Shown one piece after another: positions 47,294 to 58,700 of a stretch of 61,382 bases of DNA (the first letter of the stretch is position 1; every line of letters begins with the position of its first letter). The stretch covers positions 1-61,382 of the forward strand of contig JAHDWH010000006.1 in the NCBI GenBank assembly GCA_023384455.1, in the 5' to 3' direction. Below the pieces are notes generated by a model. The model searched no databases. It saw only the letters and a list, made by a program, of their open reading frames with translations, and was not told the origin of the DNA. The position numbers and the translations under genes are program-made. Source of the DNA: Caldilineaceae bacterium. GTDB lineage: Bacteria; Chloroflexota; Anaerolineae; Caldilineales; Caldilineaceae.

Positions 47294-47902
47294 CTACCAG
47301 ACAACGAATTTTCGCTGCAAGACAGGCAGCATAAGCAAAAAGATCATAGCGAATGCGAGGGTTCCGCTCACAACTCCCCAGACGAGGAGCCGCTGGGTTT
47401 GCCGAGGAAAGCCACAACAGCCGATCCAATGGAGTGCAGCCAAAGTCAATAGCAGCGGCTCACAGAGAAAGATCGGATCGGTAAGATAGCCGGTGACTCC
47501 TCCGGCCAGCACCCGGGCCGAGGGTGCGCCTACCATCACAGACGAAAACGGATAGAAGATAGGCGTGCTGTGGGCCACCACATCCAGCGCCAGGTGGGAA
47601 AGACCGCCGAGAGCCGCCAATCCAACCAGTGTTTGCAGATAGAGCCAACGGCCAGACAAGCGCAGCAGAAGCCAGCCCACCCCCATCCCCAGATAGGGGA
47701 AAAGGCTATGGGTCCACAGCCAGGTGTGGTTGAAGAATCCACGGAAAATCGCGTTGTAGAGGACATCGCTGTCCGGGGCAACTGTACTGCCCAGCGCTAC
47801 AGCCCAGATGCCGAAGCGCTGCCATCGGCTCCAGCCCGGGCTCTGGCCCGACCCGCTTTTCACAGCAGCGAAGTAGCCGGGCACAAGATGGGCAATGAGC
47901 AC
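47294..47902 (-). CDS. YdjM/DUF457-type membrane protein (putative metal-dependent hydrolase)
   Basis: The 202-residue protein has several hydrophobic segments. Histidine/aspartate motifs lie near the membrane face: IAHLVPGY (about 3), PDSDVLYN (about 44), NHTWLWTHSLF (about 58) and GLSHLALDVVAHS (about 100). These are the conserved residues of the YdjM/DUF457 family of predicted metal-dependent hydrolases, the LexA-regulated YdjM of E. coli being the named member. It starts 8 bases after the stop of the ECF sigma gene, so the two are one operon. Its stop is almost back to back with the convergent class V aminotransferase. Confidence 0.8.
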   Translation of the reverse strand: MLIAHLVPGYFAAVKSGSGQSPGWSRWQRFGIWAVALGSTVAPDSDVLYNAIFRGFFNHTWLWTHSLFPYLGMGVGWLLLRLSGRWLYLQTLVGLAALGGLSHLALDVVAHSTPIFYPFSSVMVGAPSARVLAGGVTGYLTDPIFLCEPLLLTLAALHWIGCCGFPRQTQRLLVWGVVSGTLAFAMIFLLMLPVLQRKFVVW

Positions 47903-47910
47903 GGGTAGGA

Positions 47911-48534
47911 TTAGTGGCGCACAGGGCCGGGGAGATAGTTGGCCGCGGTCAGCCGGTCGCGCAGATTGGCCCGGGCCCGGCTCAGGCGGGATTTGACTGT
48001 GCCCAGGGGCAGGCCCAGCAGTGCGGCGGCTTCGGCGTAATCATAGCCCATCACATCCACCAGCACCACCACTTCTTTGTGCCAGGGCGAAAGCTCGTTG
48101 ATTGTGCAGCGCAGAAAGTCCCGCTGCTCCCGGCGCAGAATCATCCGCTCCGGATCATTGCTGCTGCGGGTGTCGGGTACTTCGGTATAGGAATCTTCCA
48201 GCAGCGCGTCCAGGCTGACGGACGGGCGGCGTTTCTGGCGGCGCAGGTGATCGTAGCAGGTGTTGGTGACAATACGCAGCAGCCAGGCACGGAAGTTGCC
48301 ATCCTCAAAGTTGGGGATGGCTTTGTAGACTTTGATCAGGGCATCCTGCACAGCGTCGGCCGCGGCCTCTTCCGTGCGCAGAATGTGGCGGGCCACCCTT
48401 TCAGCCGCGGCCTGATAGGTCTCGCACAGGCGGCAAAAGGCAGATTCATCCCCGGCCCGGGCCGCGTGAATGGTAGCCGTTAATTCCAGGGCCAGATTGT
48501 TCGTGGGGTAGGGCTGGGTTGTTGCCAGACTCAT
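47911..48534 (-). CDS. ECF-type RNA polymerase sigma factor
   Basis: The 207-residue protein has region 2 (about 30-100: ARAGDESAFCRLCETYQAAA, AADAVQDALIKVYKAI, NFRAWLLRIVTNTCYDHLRR) and region 4 (about 140-195: LSPWHKEVVVLVDVMGYDYA, LGLPLGTVKSRLSRARANLR). The motifs are those of group-4 (ECF) sigma factors. No anti-sigma gene follows; instead a YdjM-like membrane protein is co-encoded, which might take part in control. AAAGGAGTTTGCC precedes the ATG at 48534. Autoregulation is likely for ECF factors, but no matching promoter motif was identified. Confidence 0.93.
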   Translation of the reverse strand: MSLATTQPYPTNNLALELTATIHAARAGDESAFCRLCETYQAAAERVARHILRTEEAAADAVQDALIKVYKAIPNFEDGNFRAWLLRIVTNTCYDHLRRQKRRPSVSLDALLEDSYTEVPDTRSSNDPERMILRREQRDFLRCTINELSPWHKEVVVLVDVMGYDYAEAAALLGLPLGTVKSRLSRARANLRDRLTAANYLPGPVRH

Positions 48535-48710
48535 GGCAAACTCCTTTCAGGACACAAGCGAAGCCTGCAAAGACGGTGCAGACTGCCAATAGCATACAGA
48601 CTTTTCAGGAATTTTTCAGAACCCTTTGCGACGAGACCCGGACTGTTGGCCTACGTTTCCCTACGTTTATGCCCACAGGGAAGATACGGATCGTCGGTTT
48701 GCGCGTAACT

Positions 48711-48800
48711 GCTCACCCCCACCCAACCTCCCCCACTGTGGGGGAGGAGTCGATCCACTTCCCTCCCTGGAATGGGGAGGGCTAGGGTGGGGTGGCTGAA
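48711..48800. repeat. C/G-rich element of about 88 bases, copy 2 (inverted)
   Basis: CACCCCCACCCAACCTCCCC, TGGGGGAGGAGTCGATCCAC and CCCTGGAATGGGGAGGGCTA follow in the order expected for the inverted form of the element at 43384 and 61191. Confidence 0.85.
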
Positions 48801-48836
48801 CAGTTACGTTTGCGCAGAACGGCCCTTTGCCTTGCA

Positions 48837-48865
48837 TTGACAACACCCCCTGCCCTGCGTATACT
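48837..48865 (+). promoter_or_regulatory. Strong sigma-70-type promoter
   Basis: TTGACA (48837-48842) and TATACT (48860-48865) are separated by exactly 17 bases. Transcription should begin near 48872, at the start of a small structured element, with no coding region for at least 170 bases. Confidence 0.75.
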
Positions 48866-48872
48866 GCCCAAA

Positions 48873-48935
48873 TGCGTTGACATCTGACCGCTGGAGCAGG
48901 TTAATGCGTACCAGCGAGGAACGAACGCATATGGG
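48873..48935 (+). ncRNA. Unassigned structured RNA candidate
   Basis: ATGCGTT pairs with AACGCAT as a closing helix. Inside it CGCTGG pairs with CCAGCG, and within that loop GCA pairs with TGC around GGTTAA. All three helices are perfect and nest correctly, and the promoter at 48837-48865 would start transcription at its 5' edge. TTAATGCGTACCAGCGAGGA is somewhat like the 3' half of a THI box, but the CTGAGA half is absent. It may be a riboswitch, a leader or a small RNA. Confidence 0.4.
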
Positions 48936-48957
48936 TTAGTCGGTCGGCCAACCATCT

Positions 48958-49019
48958 GAAACGCGAAATGTGAGGTGTCGTCACATACTCTCACGTTTCA
49001 CGTCTTCACGTTTCCCCAC
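48958..49019. repeat. GAAACGT palindromic element, copy 6
   Basis: GAAACGCGAAATGTGAGGTG is followed by a spacer and ACTCTCACGTTTCACGTCTT, then CACGTTTCCCCACACAAATC. The right half equals copy 5 at 40308-40350 with only a few changes. Confidence 0.88.
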
Positions 49020-49046
49020 ACAAATCGTGGCTTCGCCACCCTATGT

Positions 49047-49205
49047 ATGGCAAGCAGAGAAAACTCCGCCGTTTTCATCGACGCAATTCTGGCCGAGCAC
49101 AGCCCGGACGTACAGGAAATTGTGACCCAATTGCGGACGATTGTCCGTGAGACAGTACCCAATGCCAACCAAGCCGCGGCATCTTGCCCCGCCAGACGCG
49201 GGTGA
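49047..49205 (+). pseudogene. Truncated DUF1801-like protein
   Basis: The 52-residue frame MASRENSAVFIDAILAEHSP then EIVTQLRTIVRETVPNANQA matches the N-terminal helices of DUF1801/YdhG-like proteins (about 110-140 residues). After VPNANQ the family core (the WGMPxY strand region) is missing and the sequence becomes unrelated (AASCPARRG). No ribosome binding site precedes the ATG. It appears to be a fragment cut off near 49180 and followed by repeat words (49290-49345). Confidence 0.5.
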
Positions 49206-49372
49206 CGCCCGTCTTTGAGTTCGGCGTCCTCTTGCCCGACCCGGACGGTCTGCTGGAAGGCACGGACAAGCAGACCCACAATCTGTATAGCAAACAAATA
49301 TCCGCGCCTATCCGTCCAATCCACACCATCCGCGTTCCTTCTTCCAACTGTCCCATCCATCCGGAGAAAATT

Positions 49373-50182
49373 ATGACCAGCGAACCAATCGTCCTCCTTG
49401 TGCGCGCCGACGACATCGGCTTTTCCCACGCGGCCAACGAAGGCTGTATCCGCGTCTTTACCCAGGGCATCTGCCGTTCTGTGGAGATTATGGCTCCCAC
49501 CCCCTGGTTTCCTGAAGCGGTAAAGCTGCTCAGGGCAAACCCCGGCTTCGATGTGGGCGTCCACTTCACCCTGACCAGTGAGTGGGAGAACTTCCGCTGG
49601 CGACCCCTCACCGGTCCCAGCACCGTTTCCGACGCGGACGGCTTCTTCTACCGCACCTTTCGCAAGAACGACAACTACCCGGACGAGATTACCTTCGAGC
49701 AGGCGGATTGGACGCCGGCGGATGTAGAGAAGGAGCTGCGGGCGCAGATTGAACTGGTACAGAAGCATATCCCCTGGGCCAGCCACGCCACCTTTCATAT
49801 GGGCGGACTGCGCGACAACCCGGACTTTCAAGGCGTTGTGGACAGGCTGATGGCGGAGTACGGGCTGGCGGTGGATATGAGCGGCTTTGAACGCTTCCGG
49901 GCTTTTGGGGAGAACAGCCAGGCCAAATCCTCGGCGGAGAAGGTGGCGGCCCTGCGCGAAAGTCTGGAGGCGCTGGGGCCAGGGCGCTGGATTCACGTGG
50001 ATCACCCCTGCCTGGACACCCACGAGAGCCAGGCCGTCTGGCACATCGGCTACGAGGGGGTGGCCGCGGACCGCCAGGGGGTGGTGGATGCCTGGACCGA
50101 TGGCCGGGTACAGGAGATTATCGGGGCCCGGGGTATTCGGCTGGTCAGCTACGGCGAGGTCAGGCAAGGTATAGTCGGGTAA
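49373..50182 (+). CDS. YdjC/ChbG-family carbohydrate deacetylase
   Basis: The 269-residue protein has the metal-binding start LLVRADDIGFSHAANEG (two aspartates), GVHFTLTSEW (histidine near 64), SHATFHMGGLRDNP (histidines near 142) and WIHVDHPCLDTHES near 208. This is the ChbG/YdjC fold, which removes N-acetyl groups from chito-oligosaccharides or similar sugars. GGAGAAAATT precedes the ATG at 49373. No transport or other sugar gene is adjacent, so the substrate is open. No signal peptide is seen. Confidence 0.85.
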   Translation: MTSEPIVLLVRADDIGFSHAANEGCIRVFTQGICRSVEIMAPTPWFPEAVKLLRANPGFDVGVHFTLTSEWENFRWRPLTGPSTVSDADGFFYRTFRKNDNYPDEITFEQADWTPADVEKELRAQIELVQKHIPWASHATFHMGGLRDNPDFQGVVDRLMAEYGLAVDMSGFERFRAFGENSQAKSSAEKVAALRESLEALGPGRWIHVDHPCLDTHESQAVWHIGYEGVAADRQGVVDAWTDGRVQEIIGARGIRLVSYGEVRQGIVG

Positions 50183-50287
50183 CTCCAACCGTTTGCATTC
50201 AATCTTTGGGACAAGTACACTACAGGTGTATGGTAACGTACAGGCGCCGAGAAATCGTGTACTTGGCCGTGTCTGAGGGAGCAAAGG

Positions 50288-50680
50288 ATGACCCTGCAAC
50301 TCTTGCCTGAATTGGAAGGTAGTGTGCGCGCTGCGGCAAACGAAGATGGCGTTTCTCCAGACATCTTCGTTGCCCGGGTTCTGCAGCAGCACTTGCATCG
50401 TCGCTCAATTTCTGTTACAGAGTCAGAGGCTGAGCTTCTGACACAGATCAATCTGGGATTGACCGCGCAGGAGTGGCGTCGGCTCTACCAGCTACGCGAC
50501 GGACTGGAGAATGAGACTCTTCAGGCTGATGACCAGGCAGAGTTGCTCCGGCTGACGGATCGACTGGAAAGCGTCAACGCAAGACGCATGGCAGCGCTGA
50601 TCAAACTGGCCGTCTTGCGTCGCACCACGCTTGATGCCCTGCTCGAAAAATTCGGCTTGCGACCCTCGGCCAATGTCTGA
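50288..50680 (+). CDS. Hypothetical helical protein coupled to an HNH nuclease
   Basis: The 130-residue protein is all-helical: MTLQLLPELEGSVRAAANED at the start resembles a ribbon-helix-helix-like DNA-binding opening. It continues ESEAELLTQINLGLTAQEWR and ends with LIKLAVLRRTTLDALLEKFG. The stop overlaps the start of the HNH gene (ATGTCTGA), so they are translationally coupled. Such pairs of a short helical protein and an HNH protein occur repeatedly in cyanobacteria and Chloroflexota, from memory; whether it is a toxin-antitoxin type pair is unknown. GGAGCAAAGG precedes the ATG. Confidence 0.7.
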   Translation: MTLQLLPELEGSVRAAANEDGVSPDIFVARVLQQHLHRRSISVTESEAELLTQINLGLTAQEWRRLYQLRDGLENETLQADDQAELLRLTDRLESVNARRMAALIKLAVLRRTTLDALLEKFGLRPSANV

Positions 50681-51098
50681 GTCGCCTATTTCATCCCGGG
50701 TGCGGGAATTGCTGGCCCAGCAGGCCGGAAACTGTTGTGAGTATTGCCTAAGCCAGAGTGCCTATTCTCCCGATCCCTTTTCTGTCGATCACATCATTCC
50801 GCGCGCAAGGGGTGGTAGTGATGCCTGGGACAATCTCGCTTTCGCCTGTATGGGATGCAATGGCCGCAAGTCGATGGCCGTTTCCGAGTTCGACCCAACA
50901 ACCGGAGAAGAAGAACGGCTCTACAATCCACGGCTCGACACTTGGTCTATGCATTTCGCCTGGAGTCCCGACTTCACCCAACTAATCGGACTGACGCCGG
51001 TTGGCCGCGCAACCATTGAGCGTCTGGGGTTGAATCGGGAGGGTGTGGTCAACTTGCGCCGTGCGTTGACCCAACTCGACAGACATCCACCGCGCTAA
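50673..51098 (+). CDS. HNH endonuclease
   Basis: The 141-residue protein has the zinc ribbon CCEYC (about 22-26) with CMGC (about 61-64). Between them lies the beta-beta-alpha core SVDHIIPRARGGSDAWDNLA with the catalytic DH and N, and NGRK at the end of the motif, as in HNH nucleases of the McrA/5-methylcytosine-specific type. The C-terminal half (YNPRLDTWSMHFAWSPDFTQ, GRATIERLGLNREGVVNLRR) is the conserved tail of the cyanobacterial HNH family. Cytoplasmic. The gene overlaps the upstream helical-protein gene by 8 bases. Confidence 0.9.
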   Translation: MSESPISSRVRELLAQQAGNCCEYCLSQSAYSPDPFSVDHIIPRARGGSDAWDNLAFACMGCNGRKSMAVSEFDPTTGEEERLYNPRLDTWSMHFAWSPDFTQLIGLTPVGRATIERLGLNREGVVNLRRALTQLDRHPPR

Positions 51099-51260
51099 AT
51101 TTGCACGCGCTTTTCCGTCCCCATCCGTTTGCCCCGCTCTGTTATGAGGAGTACAATAGACGCGGGCACTGTTGCCCGATTTCCCCTCATCTATGGCTGC
51201 CGGCCGCGTGCAAATCCCCCGGCGGTTCTACCTTATTTCCACGCCACAGGAGCGACAACG

Positions 51261-53516
<2,256 letters not shown>

Positions 53517-53897
53517 TAGGGAGTCGGTCGCTGGTATTCAAATTTTGCAATATCCTTGAGTTTGGCGCTTTGAAGGGCTAGAGGTAAGCTCGGTCACTCG
53601 ACAGGGGTACTCCGAAACCGATTTTCTAGGCCAGTTGTCCCTGATCCAGGCACAACTGGCCTAGAAAATGGCAGAAAAACGCATAGGAACAGGGAAAGAC
53701 GGATAAACGGTCTGGTTTCATTAGTTGGTTCTCCGACGTTATTGGGCAAACCTGGTGAGAATCCCGTAAGAATCGCTTTCTGCGGGGCCTCCTAACTGAC
53801 TGTACCGCGTCTTTTTCCCTTTGTCTACCCCTTTTCTGAAAGAGCCAAACTCAAGGAACGGTTTTGTCGCAGGAGCGAAGATGTGGCCCGAACTCTT
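53517..53897. other. 381-base intergenic region with a perfect hairpin
   Basis: ATTTTCTAGGCCAGTTGT (53621-53638) and ACAACTGGCCTAGAAAAT (53652-53669) are perfect 18-base reverse complements with a 13-base loop, without a T-run. It could be a protein-binding site, an attenuator or a mobile-element end. The rest of the gap shows no gene. Confidence 0.7.
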
Positions 53898-55334
53898 CTA
53901 TCGGGTCACTGCCGGCAGATAGATGGCGCTGGAAGGCGCGGAGATCGGTGTTGGCGATGAGGTCGGCGTTGGTGTCGGCGTGACGAATGGGATGTTTGTC
54001 GGCGTTGCTGTCGCCGTGGCGGATGGGATTACTATCGGTGTTGGTGTAGATGTCGGATTGGTCGGCGCCGGTGGATCGACCCGGCTCCAACTCGGAAACG
54101 CGCTGCGTCCGTCGCTGGTCAGTGCGCGGGCCTGCAGGGATTGACGGTTGAGAATCCAGATGTCGCTGCCGCCCGCGTTGGGGCTGTAGCTGAAGGCGAT
54201 CTCCTGGCCGTTGGGCGATACAGTAACCCGATCGATCTGGGCCGCCCCGCCGAAGTTGGTCAACTGGCGTACTTGCCGGCTGGCAATCTCATAATCGAAT
54301 ATCTCCCCGTTGACGCTGATTACCAATCCAGAGCCGTCGGGCAACCAGGCGATGTGGCGGTCATAGTTCAGGCTTGCCACAGAGTCATTCAGGATGATCT
54401 GTTCGCTGGCCCCGCTGCCGCCGATCTGATTGAGCGCAATCACCCCCTCCCCTCCGGTCAGACGCCAGTAGGCTATGCGGTTGTCGGTGGGTGACAGGGC
54501 CAGAGCGCTGATCAGCCCCACATTCGCCATCTGTGATCCGATGGCCTGTCCTGCGCCGGCAACTTGCCACGGGCTGCTGCCGCCATTCTCCAGAATAATT
54601 CCGAGCAGCGACCCGTCGTGACTCCAGCTCAGGTCGCTGATCTTGGGCTGGTTGGTCTGCCCCACAAAGTCGAGCTGACCCAAATCGACAGTCTGCCCAG
54701 GCGTTACATCGACGACCGCGGGGATAATCTCCCGGTAGGGGCCGCCGCTGGGGTCCGACCAGATGGCCACCAGATAGTGAAGTTGGCCTGGGCCTAAATC
54801 AGCGACAGTGAAGTTGAATGTGAGGGTATCCAGGTTGTTAAAAAATGTCCCCTGCCCGACACTGACCGCGCCCTGGATGTAGAGGCTGATGAGGCTGACG
54901 TTGATGCGACCGGAATTGTTGCGTAACTCGCCTTGCACTGTGCCGGTCGGCAGACCAGCGGGCAGACCGGCAAACTGGGGTGGGTTGCTGATGCGGCGCA
55001 GACCGCTGCCATCGGGCTTGACGCCGTAGATGTCCTGGCTGAAGGGAGAATAGACTGCCTCTTTCTTGTCGATAAAGGCGATCTCTCCCGCATTGGGCGC
55101 CCAGGCCACATCGCTGATGCTGCCGTTCTGGTCTGTGGTGTAGATGGTTTTGCCGTCACTGCCGTCCGGTCGAATCGTCTTGACTGACGTCGGCCTGCCC
55201 TGTGCATCCAGCCCGGCGTAGGCAACGAGACCGGCTGCTGTAGTGCTTCCAGACGCGGACGATTCCACTACCATCCAGCTACTGAAAAAGACAAATAGAA
55301 TCGTGACAAAAAGGGTGAGTTTCTGGTGTTGCAT
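53898..55334 (-). CDS. Secreted TolB-like beta-propeller protein with a C-terminal IYLPAVTR tail
   Basis: The 478-residue protein has an N-terminal signal peptide (about 8-27) and TolB/WD40-like propeller repeats: ISDVAWAPNAGEIAFID near 73, ISDLSWSHDGSLLGII near 235, ALALSPTDNRIAYWRL near 280 and VTVSPNGQEIAFSYSPNAGG near 378. A separate beta domain is inserted (about 125-225). After the propeller comes a PTPTPT-rich linker (about 425-465) and the final IYLPAVTR. Similar (V/I)YLP-x-(V/I)-x-R tails on secreted Chloroflexota proteins are probably a sorting or anchoring signal; this is from memory and unproven. GGAGACCAAAG precedes the ATG at 55334. Confidence 0.8.
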   Translation of the reverse strand: MQHQKLTLFVTILFVFFSSWMVVESSASGSTTAAGLVAYAGLDAQGRPTSVKTIRPDGSDGKTIYTTDQNGSISDVAWAPNAGEIAFIDKKEAVYSPFSQDIYGVKPDGSGLRRISNPPQFAGLPAGLPTGTVQGELRNNSGRINVSLISLYIQGAVSVGQGTFFNNLDTLTFNFTVADLGPGQLHYLVAIWSDPSGGPYREIIPAVVDVTPGQTVDLGQLDFVGQTNQPKISDLSWSHDGSLLGIILENGGSSPWQVAGAGQAIGSQMANVGLISALALSPTDNRIAYWRLTGGEGVIALNQIGGSGASEQIILNDSVASLNYDRHIAWLPDGSGLVISVNGEIFDYEIASRQVRQLTNFGGAAQIDRVTVSPNGQEIAFSYSPNAGGSDIWILNRQSLQARALTSDGRSAFPSWSRVDPPAPTNPTSTPTPIVIPSATATATPTNIPFVTPTPTPTSSPTPISAPSSAIYLPAVTR

Positions 55335-55445
55335 CTTTGGTCTCCTTGAAAATGTGGACTCGATGGAATCGCTGTTGATTCCCCTACTGTTGACACTTCC
55401 TCTTGCAAAAGGGATATCCGCTACCTGTGGGCAAGAAAGCCACTC

Positions 55446-55664
55446 CTAGCGAATTCCCGTCTGCCCATCTGGTGGATGGGATGACAGCCAGGTGGCAATC
55501 GAAGCCCCCAGATGATCCAGTGACCCGCATGCCAACCGTTCTCCACTCTCCACTTCGATCAGAAGACAGCGCCATTCGCCCGCCGGCTCTGTGCGCCAAA
55601 CACGCACAATAAACGACGTCGGGAACGGGGCTGGCCTCAATGGCAGATAGTGCGGTACGCTCAT
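55446..55664 (-). CDS. Small conserved protein divergent from the BTAD regulator
   Basis: The 72-residue protein from ATG 55664 (after AGGAATCCCGAT) reads SFIVRVWRTEPAGEWRCLLI, EVESGERLACGSLDHLGASI. This is a beta-beta-alpha pattern with a conserved (V/I)RxWR start and SGERxxFxSLxxL end that I recall in small Chloroflexota proteins. It has no named function. It is transcribed divergently from the giant regulator, about 110 bases apart, so the two may share control. Confidence 0.6.
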   Translation of the reverse strand: MSVPHYLPLRPAPFPTSFIVRVWRTEPAGEWRCLLIEVESGERLACGSLDHLGASIATWLSSHPPDGQTGIR

Positions 55665-55772
55665 ATCGGGATTCCTGGAGAATAGCTGTTGCACAAACTG
55701 CTGTCTCAGGAAAGCATTGGTCTGTCTCAGAATTGTCTCAATTCGCATATCTCACTTTTGGGCGATTATGAA

Positions 55773-58700
55773 GTGAAGCCTCCACCGACACTCCATCTGC
55801 ACTTTCTCGGCCAATACAGCATTGCCATCGACGGCCACCCAGTGCCACCTTTCCCCACCGAGAAGAGCCGAACCCTTTTTGCCTACCTGGCCTTGCATCC
55901 GGTCACCCATAACCGGGCGCATCTGGCCGCGCTCTTCTGGCCGGAGCTACCAGAGCAGACAGCCCGGCGGCGTCTGAGCCAGGAACTTTGGCGAACGGGC
56001 AACGCGCTGAAGCAGGCTGGTGCGGTGGATATTCTCCACGCCGCCGGCCCCGACGTACGCTTTCACACAGAGTGCCCCGTAGCGTGCGATGTCTTCGCTC
56101 TGACCGATGCCCTGAATGGACTGCGAACGCCCCGACCCGAAACCTGGGCCACCCGCACACAGCTTCTGGCGCTCTACCCCGGCGAACTGTTGCCCGGCTT
56201 TTTCGACGAATGGGTGCTGGTGGAGAGGGAGCGGCTTTTCAGCCGTCTGCGCGAAGGCCTGGCCCATCTGCTTGCCTTTGCCAAAAAGCAGGGGGATTGG
56301 GAGGAAGCGGTCCATCTGGTGGAGAGCCTCGGCCAGTTGGACCCGCTGAATGAAACGTGGGCTGTGGAAGCGCTGGGGGTTTCCCAGGCCCTGCAACGAC
56401 CGGAGTTCGGACTCCAATTCTACGCGCGTCTGGTCGAGCAGATGCGGGATGAATTGGATTGCTCACCCACCCCGGAACTGGCCGCATTGGTCCAACGGCA
56501 TCAGCAGCAGACCAGCCTGCACGGGCCGCCTCCACTCTCTTTTGTAGACCCGGCCTATCAGCCGCCGTTGATTGGCCGGGAAGCGGAGCGCAGTCTGCTG
56601 CTGCGGGCGCTCCAGCAAGCCCAGGCAGGGCGCGGGCAGATTTGCTTTCTGGTCGGAGAGGCGGGCGTGGGTAAGAGCCGACTGCTCACCTTTCTGCTGG
56701 ACGATGCCCGTTGGCGCGGCCTGCTGGTCGGCCAGGGCAAGAGCCTGGAAGCCCGGCGCGACGAAGCCTATTGGCCTCTGTTGCAGGCCCTGGCGCAACT
56801 TCTCTCCCCCCTGCGCAGCCAGCAATTGCGCCTTCTGCTCAATCCCCTTTGGCTGGCAATCGCTGCCCGCAGCCTGCCATTGCTCTCGGAATGGCTGCCC
56901 GATCTACCGCTTCCACCCCCTCTGGCCCCGGAGCCGGACCGGATACGCACACTGGAAGCGCTGACCCGGCTTGTGCTTGCTCTGGCCGAGTTGACCCCCA
57001 CGGCGCTGGCGCTGGACGATCTGCAATGGGCTGACAACGCCACTCTCGACCTGCTGATCTACCTGGCGCGACGCATCCGTTCGGCCCGGCTTCTCATCCT
57101 GCTCAGCTTCCGCCCGGCGGAGGTCAGACAGGACACGGGTGTCTGGCTGGCTTTGCAGGAGATCGACCGAGGCGAGCCTGCACAGCGGATTGAACTGGCC
57201 GGTATCTCCGCCGAGGCCAGCGCCGAACTGGTACGCACGCTCTTGCAGATGGACCGACCTGCGCCCATCTTCGAGAGGCGCATCTACACGAGGACAGAGG
57301 GCAACCCCTTTTTTATACTGGAAACGTTGCGCACCCTGCACCAGGAAGGCAATTTGACGCGTGGGGAAGGGGGTGACTGGCAGACTCCCTGGGATGCGGT
57401 CACAGTGGATTATCGCGAGGCAGTCATCCCCCGCGAGGTGGATGGGCTAATTCGTCGGCGTCTGGCCCAGCTCAGCCCCGAAGAACGCCAGGTGCTCGAC
57501 ATCGCCGCTGTGCTGGCCACTCCCTTCGATCTGACCCAACTTACCCGTTTCTTGCCAAATGCGGCGCGCCAGGTGTTGGCTGCCACAGCCGCTCTGGTGC
57601 AGCGCCATTTCCTGCAAGAGACACCCACCGCCTACCAGTTTGAGCACGACCAGATTCGTCAGACCGTCTATGCCCAGATCGATCCCGCCCAGCGCCGTCA
57701 GCTACATCGCAGCGTAGGCGAGGTGCTGGAGCAATATGAGCCTGAAGCCTACACTCTGCTTGCCTATCATTTCGAGCAGGCCGATGCAATTGGCAGCGCC
57801 TTTCGTTTTGCCTGGAAAGCAGGCCAGGCCGCGCAGCAAAGCGGCGCTTACCGTCTGGCGCGCACCCATTACGCCAAGGCAATCGCCTGGCTGGCGTCGT
57901 TGCCTGCGATGCAGCGCACCCGCTTTCAGCTTTTGATGGAGTGGGAGCGCCTCTTAAATCTGTTGGGCGAGCGCGAAACTCAGTTGGAGATTCTGCGGCA
58001 GCTTGCTACGACCCCGGGGCTGGATGCCCGCCAAATGGGTACAGTCCTGCTCCGGCAGGCTGTAGCCCACCGGGACGCAGGCCATTTTGACGCAGCCCTG
58101 GCGCTGATAGGCGACAGCTTTGCCATCGCTCAGGAGCAGCGGGACGAGGCACTGGCAGCGGAAGTGCTGACTGTGTGGGGGGAGGTGCTTCACTGGCGGG
58201 GCGAAGAGAAGGAAGCCCAGTCCAGACTGCAAGAAGCTGTAGAGGCAGCAACCCGCAGCGCAAACCTGCGTCTGCAAGCGCAAGCGTGGAACCGGCTCGC
58301 CGATCTCTTGCCAGCGCTCAACGCCTACACCGCCGCTGTCGAAGCTGCGGATAGGGCACTGGCGGCTTTTCAGCAATTGGGCGATGTTGCCGGCGCGGCG
58401 GGAGCGCAACTTGCCCTGGCCGTCGTCGCGATGGAGCGGGGGGATGTGCAGGACGCCGTGACCCGTTACGGGTCTACGCTGGCTCTGGCCGAAGAGTGCG
58501 GTTTTCGTATGCTGGAAGCACGGGTTGCCTCCAACAGGGCCAATGCTCTCTGCGTCCTGGGCCAGATTGGCGAAGCTCTCAGCCACTACGCCAGAGGACT
58601 GGACATTGCCCGGTCTTTGGATGATGAGCGGCTCTACAGCCTGATTTTTGTGAACTACGCGGCGACCCATCTTTCGTTTGTGGGGCGGGATGAGGGACTG

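Noticed and set aside
48873-48935. TPP (THI-box) riboswitch
   Set aside because: Only a TTAATGCGTACCAGCG stretch resembles the 3' half. The CTGAGA half and the needed length of about 100 bases are missing, so I list it as unassigned structured RNA instead.
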